DNA of 64,000 nt, taken from KK5 sp034043675. Lineage in GTDB: Bacteria > Pseudomonadota > Gammaproteobacteria > Burkholderiales > Burkholderiaceae_C. The DNA lies in contig NZ_JAXCLA010000008.1 in the NCBI RefSeq assembly GCF_034043675.1, positions 372,001 through 436,000 on the forward strand, written 5' to 3'. Below, one piece after another: positions 57,758 to 64,000 of this stretch (position 1 is its first letter; every line of letters begins with the position of its first letter). The position numbers and the translations under genes are program-made. Under the pieces are notes generated by a model. The model did not search any database. It was not told the origin of the DNA and saw only the letters and a list, made by a program, of their open reading frames with translations.

Positions 57758-57771
57758 TTATTGGAGAGCTC

Positions 57772-59823
57772 GTGCAAGGTTCTTTTCTCGCGCCGGTGCT
57801 GGCGCTGTTGCTGGTCGTGTCAGGCATCTCGGCGGCGCCCTGCCTGGCGCAGGGCGCGCAGCCGCCATCGGGCGTGTACCTGGACGATCAGGATGCCAAC
57901 GTCCGGCCGCAGGACGATTTCTACGCTCACGCCGTGGGCGGCTGGATCGCCCGCGTCAAAGGGCCCGCTTACCTCCCCGGTTGGAGCGCCAGCCGCGAAC
58001 TTCAGCTGAACGTATATGAGGGGCTCGATCGCGACATCCAGTCGCTGGCCGCCGAGCCGCACGCCACGCCAAACCAGCGCAAGCTCGCCGAGTTCTACAC
58101 GAGCTACATGGACGTCGATCGCATCGACGCCGCCGGCCTGCGGCCCTTGCAACGCTACTTCCGCGAGATCGATGGCGCCACCGGGCCGCGCGGCATCGTG
58201 CGAGCCATGGCGCTGCTGTCCTCGCAGGGGCTGGACATCGGCTTCGGTGTCTGGGTCCACGCCGATGACGAGGCACCCGAGCGCTACTTGGCGGACTTCG
58301 TGCAGAGCGACCTGAGCCTGCCGGAGCGCACGTACTACGTCAGCACCGAGCCGCACTACGCGGGCCTGCGCGAGGCCTATCTCGGGCATGTCGAGCGCGT
58401 ACTGACGCTGGCCGGCGTAAAGGATCCAGCGCGGCAAGCGAAGGCGATCGTGGCGATGGAGACACGCCTGGCAACGGCGCAGTGGACGCAGGTGGCCACG
58501 CGCGTGCCGGGTGCTACCACGCACCGCAGCCAGCGCGCGCAACTGGCCTCGCAGTTCCCCGGCCTGGACCTGGAGCTGTACGCCCAGGGCATCGGGATCC
58601 GGGCTGAGGCCGCGCGTTTCAATGTCAGCCAGCCGAGCTACTTCACCGCTTTCGGCCAGCAACTGCGCGAAGTGCCGCCTGAGGTGTGGCAGGCCTATCT
58701 CAAGTACCGGCTGATCGACCATCTGGCGCGCTTCCTGCCGGCACCATACCGCGACGAAGCCGACCGTTTCTACACCTTCACGCTGGCCGGCGCGACGGGC
58801 ACGCGGCCGCGCTGGCTGCGGGCGATCGGCGCGATCGAGGCGACGATGGGCGATGCGCTCGGCGAGCTCTACGTGCAGCGCCATTTCCCGCCAGCCGCCA
58901 AGGCGCGCGCCCAGGTCGTGCTGGACGACGTGATCGCCGCCTTTCGCGAGCGCATCGAGACCTCCGACTGGCTCAGCGAGACCGGCAAGCGCGGGGCGAT
59001 CGCGAAGCTGGACAAGTTGGTGATCCGCCTCGGTGCGCCCGATCGGATCCACAGCTACGCCGGCCTGCACATCGACCGCATGGATCCGGTCGGCAACTGG
59101 ATGCGTGCACGTGCGCTGTTGTCCAGCTTCGAGGTGGGGAAGCTTCAACGCCCAGTCGATCGCGAGGAATGGACGATGTCGGCGCAATCGGTGAACGGCT
59201 ACTACTCCGTCAGCAGAAACCAGGTCGTACTGCCTGCGGCCCTGCTGCAGCCGCCGTACTTCCAGGCAGGCGCCGACGATGCCGTCAACTACGGCGCCCT
59301 CGGCTTCTTCATCGCTCATGAGCTGAGCCACGCCTTCGATCGCGCGGGCAGCCAGTACGACGGCGCGGGCCGGCGAGTGGAGTGGATGAGCGCGGCCGAT
59401 CGCGCCGAGTTCGAACGCCGCGCCCACGCGTTGATCGAGCAGTACGGCGGCTATGAAGTCGCGCCGGGCCAGCACCTGAACGGCGAACTGACCATCGGCG
59501 AGAACATCGCCGACAACGCCGGACTGGCAATTGCGCATGCCGCCTACGAGCGCGCGCTACGCCGAAGCCCAACGACGAAGGGCGAGACGCTCGACGGGCT
59601 CAACGCCGATCAACGCTTCTTCCTCGGTTTCGCCCGCATCTGGGCGTCCGAGCCCATCAAGTCCGCGGCGGATATTCGCCAGGCGCTGTCTGACACGCAT
59701 GCGCCCGACCGCCTGCGCGTGATCGGTGCAGCGATGAACCAGGAGGCCTTCTACAAGGCATTCGACGCACGGTCCGGCGACGCCATGTTCATGCCGCCGG
59801 AGAAGCGCACGAATATCTGGTGA
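57772..59823 (+). CDS. M13 family metallopeptidase (neprilysin-like)
   Basis: A 683-residue exported enzyme: signal peptide to about residue 25 (ALLLVVSGISAAPCLA), the N-terminal M13 domain (DDFYAHAVGGWIARVKGPAYLPGW in parts), the substrate motif NGYYSVSRNQVVLPAALLQPPYF (NxxY type), the zinc site HELSH (H516, E517, H520) and ENIADNAGL (E577, third ligand). The C-terminus ends MFMPPEKRTNIW, as in the family (usually CxVW). It starts at GTG with GGAGAG upstream. It cleaves peptides in the periplasm. The divergent MarR is its likely regulator. Confidence 0.92.
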   Translation: MQGSFLAPVLALLLVVSGISAAPCLAQGAQPPSGVYLDDQDANVRPQDDFYAHAVGGWIARVKGPAYLPGWSASRELQLNVYEGLDRDIQSLAAEPHATPNQRKLAEFYTSYMDVDRIDAAGLRPLQRYFREIDGATGPRGIVRAMALLSSQGLDIGFGVWVHADDEAPERYLADFVQSDLSLPERTYYVSTEPHYAGLREAYLGHVERVLTLAGVKDPARQAKAIVAMETRLATAQWTQVATRVPGATTHRSQRAQLASQFPGLDLELYAQGIGIRAEAARFNVSQPSYFTAFGQQLREVPPEVWQAYLKYRLIDHLARFLPAPYRDEADRFYTFTLAGATGTRPRWLRAIGAIEATMGDALGELYVQRHFPPAAKARAQVVLDDVIAAFRERIETSDWLSETGKRGAIAKLDKLVIRLGAPDRIHSYAGLHIDRMDPVGNWMRARALLSSFEVGKLQRPVDREEWTMSAQSVNGYYSVSRNQVVLPAALLQPPYFQAGADDAVNYGALGFFIAHELSHAFDRAGSQYDGAGRRVEWMSAADRAEFERRAHALIEQYGGYEVAPGQHLNGELTIGENIADNAGLAIAHAAYERALRRSPTTKGETLDGLNADQRFFLGFARIWASEPIKSAADIRQALSDTHAPDRLRVIGAAMNQEAFYKAFDARSGDAMFMPPEKRTNIW

Positions 59824-59898
59824 AGCATCCCGTACTGAGTAATACCTTGTCGCAGCAATGGCGGCCCAGGTCGGCGAGATCCCTCTCAGCTGACGCGC

Positions 59899-61485
59899 TC
59901 AAACGACGAAGAAATGGTGCGTACCGTCGCGCCCGAGTTGCTCCACGAGGCCGAATTCCCAGTCGAGGTAGGCCTGCATCGCAGAAGCGGCGTTGTCGGT
60001 CCCTTCGTAGGGCCGGCGATAGCGGTCGATTCGGGGCGACAGCAGGCGTGTCTCGCCGGCTTCCACCGGCAGACCGGCAGCCACCCAGGCCGCAGTGCCG
60101 CCTTCCAGCACGAGGACCTCGCTGGCGGTGAGGGCCTGAATGTCCTCGGCGGCAAAGCGCGCCAGCAGGCTGGAACCGCAGGTCAGCACCAGCCGCCGCG
60201 GGTTGCCGAGTTGGGGCAGCAGCTCGGGCAGCTGCGAACGCAGGGCGTAGGCAGCGCCGGGCACATGGCGCTTCACATAGTTCGCGCTGAGCGTGACGTC
60301 CACCACGATCGCGTCGCCCGTGGCCAGCCAGTCGGCCAAGGTGGCCGGCGTGACGCTGCGCACGGCCGGCGGCGCCGGCTGCGGCGCCTTGTCGGGACCG
60401 GTTTCGAGCGCATCGCCCTGCGGCGGTGGTGCGTCCAGCACGGCCACGTCCCAGCCCATCTGGGCGAGCCAGGAAGCCGCCATCGAGGCCCGCACGCCAT
60501 CGTCGTCGCTAAGCACGATGCGAGCACCGCGCACCGGCGCATGCACATCGGTCTCCTGCACCAGTTGCCCGCCCGGCGCGCTGCGGAAGCCAGCACGATG
60601 GCCGGCGGCATATTCCTCGGGCGTGCGTACATCGAAGCGATAGGTGGTGCGCCGGGGTTCGGCCAGCCATTGCGCCAGCGTGGTCGCGCCGATCACCGAC
60701 ACGCCCGCACGACGCGCCACGTCGGCGGCCGCGCCGCGTGCAGCTTCCAGATGCTCGGGCCGGATCGCCGGGTCGAAGCGCCGCGACGCGCCATGCTCCA
60801 GTGACTGGCCCGCCAGCGTCCAGCCGATCGTGCCGTTGCGCAGCGCCGCCACCGGGTTGGGCAGGCTCGCGTTGACCAGCGATTGCGTGCCGATGATGCT
60901 GCGCGTGCGGCCGGCGCAGTTCACGATCACGCGGGTGGCCGGATCGGGCGCCAGTTCGCGCGCCCGCAGCACCAGTTCGCCGCCGGGCACGCTGGTCGAG
61001 CCCGGGATGTTCATCGTCTGGTACTCGTCGAAGCGGCGGGCGTCGAGTACGACGACGTCGGCCTTGGCCGCCAGCAGCGCCTGCACGTCCTGCGCAGACA
61101 GCGAGGGCGTGTGGCGTTTCGATTCGACCAGCTCGCCAAAGGACTTGCTCGGCACGTTGACGTCGCGGAACAGTTCGCCGCCGGCCTCGCGCCAGCCGGC
61201 GAGGCCGCCGTCGAGGCTGTTGACGTCCGTGTAGCCCAGTGCCCGCAAGCGGGCCGCCGCACGTTCGGTCAGGCCCTCGCCGTCGTCATAGACGACGATG
61301 CGCGTGTCGCGGCGCGGGATGCGCCCCCAGGCCTCCAGTTCGAGCTTGGACAGCGGCAGGTTGGCCGCCCACAAGGGGTGGGACTGCGCGAACGGGTCTT
61401 CCTCGCGCACGTCGAGCAGCGCGATCTCCTCGCGCGCGATCAGGGCCGCACGGACTTCTTCGGTGGAAACAACAGAGGTCGTCAT
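59899..61485 (-). CDS. Four-domain rhodanese sulfurtransferase
   Basis: A 528-residue protein with four rhodanese domains. Domain 2 has an active cysteine in VIVNCAGRTRSI and domain 4 in LTCGSSLLARFAA. Domains 1 and 3 have aspartate in the matching places (VVYDDGEGLT, VLSDDDGVRA), so only two are expected to carry sulfur. Each domain starts with a recognisable VxxxDVRxxxEY-like part (ALLDVREEDPF, VVLDARRFDEYQ, RFDVRTPEEYAAG, IVVDVTLSANYV). The cysteine-dioxygenase-like gene lies 15 bp upstream on the same strand, so both probably form an operon in sulfur metabolism. Confidence 0.9.
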   Translation of the reverse strand: MTTSVVSTEEVRAALIAREEIALLDVREEDPFAQSHPLWAANLPLSKLELEAWGRIPRRDTRIVVYDDGEGLTERAAARLRALGYTDVNSLDGGLAGWREAGGELFRDVNVPSKSFGELVESKRHTPSLSAQDVQALLAAKADVVVLDARRFDEYQTMNIPGSTSVPGGELVLRARELAPDPATRVIVNCAGRTRSIIGTQSLVNASLPNPVAALRNGTIGWTLAGQSLEHGASRRFDPAIRPEHLEAARGAAADVARRAGVSVIGATTLAQWLAEPRRTTYRFDVRTPEEYAAGHRAGFRSAPGGQLVQETDVHAPVRGARIVLSDDDGVRASMAASWLAQMGWDVAVLDAPPPQGDALETGPDKAPQPAPPAVRSVTPATLADWLATGDAIVVDVTLSANYVKRHVPGAAYALRSQLPELLPQLGNPRRLVLTCGSSLLARFAAEDIQALTASEVLVLEGGTAAWVAAGLPVEAGETRLLSPRIDRYRRPYEGTDNAASAMQAYLDWEFGLVEQLGRDGTHHFFVV

Positions 61486-61500
61486 TGTGGGATCTCTTAT

Positions 61501-62103
61501 TCAGGAATCGAGCGGCGAGTAGCCGGAGACAAAAGGCCGGCTGCTGCCGTCGGCCTCGTCGTAGATCGAGCGCTGCACGGTGCCGATGTCGCCACCGTAG
61601 ATGTGGATGCTGATCGACACGCGGTCTTCGTAGGCATTGCGCACACGGTGAATGTCGCCGATCGCCGGAGACACGGCCTCGACCTGGCCCGGCTCCAGCC
61701 GCACGGGCGGGCCATCCGGCACCATCTGCCCCGGCCCGATGAAGCGGTAGCCCTGCGAATACTCGGCGCCGCGCAGCATGCCGATCAGTCCCCAGACCGT
61801 GTGGTCGTGGATCGGCGTGGCCTGGCCTGGCCCCCAGACGAAGCTGACGACCGAGAAGCGGCCCGCGGCGTCGCGATGCAGTGGGAGCTGCCGGTAGCGG
61901 GCGAGATCGGGCCTGGCGAAGGCCAGAGGCAACCAGTCGTCGCGCTGGACGAGGCCGGCGAGCAGCAGCGCGCCGCGCCGGCGGATCTCGGCCTCCGAAG
62001 GCCCCTCGTCCAGCAAGTGTTCGAAGGCTCGCACGAAGCGGTCCAGCGCGCCGCCGATCGCCTGCTCGCTATGATCAATGCGCATCGTATCCAACGACAT
62101 CAT
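61501..62103 (-). CDS. Cysteine dioxygenase-like cupin
   Basis: A 200-residue cupin with metal-binding histidines in TPIHDHTVWGLIGMLRG and GDIHRVRNAYEDRVSISIHIYG. The layout matches the cysteine dioxygenase/3-mercaptopropionate dioxygenase group, which oxidise thiols to sulfinates with iron and oxygen. AGGAG is four bases ahead of the first of two adjacent ATGs. It probably forms an operon with the rhodanese gene and lies 11 bp from a divergent LysR gene. Confidence 0.85.
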   Translation of the reverse strand: MMSLDTMRIDHSEQAIGGALDRFVRAFEHLLDEGPSEAEIRRRGALLLAGLVQRDDWLPLAFARPDLARYRQLPLHRDAAGRFSVVSFVWGPGQATPIHDHTVWGLIGMLRGAEYSQGYRFIGPGQMVPDGPPVRLEPGQVEAVSPAIGDIHRVRNAYEDRVSISIHIYGGDIGTVQRSIYDEADGSSRPFVSGYSPLDS

Positions 62104-62114
62104 TCCGCTCCTGC

Positions 62115-63008
62115 ATGAAAATTGAAGACATCGCCGCCTTCGTGTCCGTCGTCCGCGCGCGCTCGCTGAGCCAGGCGGCCAAGGACATGGGCCTGACCCA
62201 GCCGGCGATCACGCGCCGGATCCAGAACCTGGAGGAGTCGCTGGGCATCGAGCTGCTGGACCGCGCCACCAAGCCGCCCAAGCCCAATGCCGCCGGCCAG
62301 AAAGTCTACGAGCAGTGCCGCGCCGTGCTCGATCAAATCGAGCGGCTGCGCGAGCTGGCTGCCGCCGACGCCCACCCCAGCGGCAGCCTGAGGCTGGGCT
62401 TGACGCAAGGGATCGGCGACCTGGTACTGCAGGGCACGCTCGACGGGCTGACCACGCACTACCCCGACCTCCAGCCGAGCATCGTCACCGGCTGGGGCCA
62501 GCAACTGCTGGAACAGATCCACACCGGCGAGCTGGACGCGGCGGCCACGTGGCTGCCAGTGAACGCCGTGCTGCCGAAGAACGCGACGGGCCAGGCGCTG
62601 GGACGCACCGACCTGGTCGTCGTCGCGCCGGCGAAGGAGGTCACGCGGCGCGCTTACCGCCTGGTCGACTGGCACACGCGCGGCTGGGTGCTCAATCCGG
62701 ACGGCTGCGGCTTTCGGGCCGGCCTGCGCCGCGCGCTGACCGCGCTGGGTCTGCCGCTGACCGTGCGCCTGGACACCAACAGCCGCGAACTGCAGCTGGA
62801 ACTGGTGGCCGACGGGCACGGCCTGGGCCTGGTGCCCTTGCCGCTGCTGGAGCGCAGTGCGCGGCGACAGGACCTGGGCGTCGTGCCGCTCACCGACTTC
62901 AAGCCGCAGATCGAGCTGTGGCTGCTGCACCGACCGGCGCTGGGCCGCCTGCAGGAGCCAGTGGACCAGTTCGGCACTTTCGTCGCCCAGGTACTGCAGG
63001 GCGCCTGA
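62115..63008 (+). CDS. LysR family regulator of the sulfur genes
   Basis: A 297-residue regulator with the N-terminal helix-turn-helix SLSQAAKDMGLTQPAITRRIQNLEESLG and an effector domain (LRLGLTQGIGDLVL, GLGLVPLPLLERS). The start MKIEDIAAFVSVVRA fits the family, which leaves just 11 bp to the divergent cupin gene. It probably regulates the cupin/rhodanese operon. Confidence 0.9.
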   Translation: MKIEDIAAFVSVVRARSLSQAAKDMGLTQPAITRRIQNLEESLGIELLDRATKPPKPNAAGQKVYEQCRAVLDQIERLRELAAADAHPSGSLRLGLTQGIGDLVLQGTLDGLTTHYPDLQPSIVTGWGQQLLEQIHTGELDAAATWLPVNAVLPKNATGQALGRTDLVVVAPAKEVTRRAYRLVDWHTRGWVLNPDGCGFRAGLRRALTALGLPLTVRLDTNSRELQLELVADGHGLGLVPLPLLERSARRQDLGVVPLTDFKPQIELWLLHRPALGRLQEPVDQFGTFVAQVLQGA

Positions 63009-63036
63009 ATCCACGCGCGCCGCCCGAATCACACGC

Positions 63037-64000
63037 TCAGGACGCACGGGCGCGCTCGAAGGCCAAGCGCCCCGCACCGAGCAGGATGCTGTCGTTCTGC
63101 GGCGTATGGATGCGGCTGCACAGCACGTCGCGGTGATGCCGCTCCAGCGGGTTGCGGCGCGACAAGCCATGATTGCCGCTGAGCTCCAAGGCCAGGTCCA
63201 CTACGCGGATCGCGTTGCCGGTCGCGCCGTACTTTGCCAGGCCGCTTTCGACGGCCGGGGGCGGCTGTCCCGCATCAGTGGCCCGCTCCAGGCCGCCGAG
63301 CAATGCCTCATTGGCCCAGAGCAGCGCATCGATCTCGCCGACCACCTGCTGCACGCGCGGCAGCGTGGCCAGCGGCGCCCCCAGGCTGCCCGGCGTGCGC
63401 CCGGCAAGAAAGCCCAGCAGCCAGTCCCGCGCCGCGCGGGCGACGCCGTCGTACAGCGCGCCGAGCAGCACGATCATCCAGGCGTACTGGTCGGCATCGG
63501 GACCCGCAGCCCAGTCGGCCGCCGGTCGGATGTCCACCGCATGGTCCAGCGGCAGCCGCACCGCATCGAAGATCACCTCGTGGCTGTTGCTGGCGCGCAG
63601 GCCCAGATGATCCCAGCTCTCGACGACGCGGATGCCAGGATGGTCCGAACCTGGGTCGCGCGGCACCAGAAACATGCCGACGCGCGGCTCCGGCTCGTCG
63701 GTGCGAGCCCACACGGCCAGCCAGCGCAAGGCCGGGATGCCGGTGGTGTAGAGCTTGTGGCCGGACAGCAGCCAGCCGTCCCCGTCGCGGCGCGCCACCG
63801 TCTCCGGCAGCCCGCCGCGCGCCGGTGAGCCCAACGCCGGTTCCACCCGCAGCGAGTTGGCCAGCGCCCCCTCCTCGACGGCCGAGCGGTAGAGGGCATC
63901 ACGCAATCGCGGGCTCCAGCGCGAGTCCGTCCGCGAGACCGAGCGGTGCATCAGGTAGGTCATCGTCAGCACCAGCGCCGTCGAGGGCTCGCCACGCGCC
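63037..64000 (-). CDS. Acyl-CoA dehydrogenase family protein, 5' end outside the window
   Basis: The frame stays open to the window edge, reading ARGEPSTALVLTMTYLMHRS near the right end, then GDGWLLSGHKLYTTGIPALRWLAVWARTD and a C-terminal LALELSGNHGLSRRNPLERHHRDVL. These are acyl-CoA dehydrogenase features, and the final part (GNHGLSRRNPLERHHRD) resembles the group that includes SfnB/DszC-like flavin enzymes of sulfur acquisition. With the LysR, cupin and rhodanese neighbours, a role in organosulfur use is plausible but inferred. At least 320 residues are in view. Confidence 0.85.
   Translation of the reverse strand, partial: ARGEPSTALVLTMTYLMHRSVSRTDSRWSPRLRDALYRSAVEEGALANSLRVEPALGSPARGGLPETVARRDGDGWLLSGHKLYTTGIPALRWLAVWARTDEPEPRVGMFLVPRDPGSDHPGIRVVESWDHLGLRASNSHEVIFDAVRLPLDHAVDIRPAADWAAGPDADQYAWMIVLLGALYDGVARAARDWLLGFLAGRTPGSLGAPLATLPRVQQVVGEIDALLWANEALLGGLERATDAGQPPPAVESGLAKYGATGNAIRVVDLALELSGNHGLSRRNPLERHHRDVLCSRIHTPQNDSILLGAGRLAFERARAS

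Overview
The window is high-GC DNA, dense with genes, and reads like a chromosome of a betaproteobacterium, most likely of the order Burkholderiales. The clues are PEP-CTERM (exosortase-sorted) proteins, LysR and MarR regulators beside their targets, large PAS/GAF hybrid histidine kinases, an ECF sigma factor paired with a Ser/Thr kinase, an EmrAB/NodT-type tripartite pump and an alternative complex III respiratory cluster. The genus is not decided by anything visible here.

Layout. Positions 1-10.8 kb hold a LysR regulator divergent from a DUF4865 gene with a palindromic operator between them, a PEP-CTERM protein with an orphan PEP-CTERM tail beside it, a CapA-like metallophosphatase, a sigma factor/Ser-Thr kinase pair and small metabolic or unknown genes. 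Positions 10.8-23.1 kb are accessory in character: a SRPBCC protein, a PAS/GAF hybrid kinase, a decayed hipA copy, a YodC-like (DUF2158) gene, a diguanylate cyclase, a fic gene cut by one in-frame amber codon, a beta-propeller lipoprotein, a YghU-type glutathione transferase and the 3' end of a tRNA without its 5' half.

Positions 23.4-50.8 kb form the core of the window. They hold an HPF-like ribosome-associated protein, a three-gene efflux pump (EmrA/EmrB/NodT types), a PAS-GAF hybrid kinase cut by one ochre codon, a PoxB-type thiamine-diphosphate enzyme, and then an unbroken run of overlapping genes for alternative complex III (actABCDEF), a SCO copper chaperone and a caa3-type oxidase (subunits II, I, III, IV). 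The oxidase has the YSHPAVY signature of A2-type heme-copper oxidases. This cluster should encode a quinol-to-oxygen respiratory chain that needs no cytochrome bc1. DUF427, DUF2231, sorbosone-dehydrogenase-like and cation-diffusion genes follow on the same strand, and a very large double-kinase sensor faces them.

Positions 50.9-56.3 kb are a second accessory patch rich in toxin-antitoxin type genes and gene remnants: a second YodC-like gene, a LysR tail, a zeta-toxin-like gene cut by an amber codon with its overlapping upstream partner, an intact hipBA pair with three operators spaced exactly 27 bp apart, and an aldo/keto reductase remnant. Positions 56.3-64 kb hold a periplasmic solute-binding protein, a MarR regulator divergent from an M13 metallopeptidase, and a sulfur-flavoured group: a four-domain rhodanese protein, a cysteine-dioxygenase-like cupin, a CysB-like LysR and an acyl-CoA dehydrogenase homologue that runs off the right edge.

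No rRNA, complete tRNA, CRISPR array or intact insertion sequence was seen. The most striking pattern is a set of single in-frame stop codons inside otherwise well-preserved reading frames (fic, the PAS-GAF kinase, the zeta-like gene and the aldo/keto reductase remnant).
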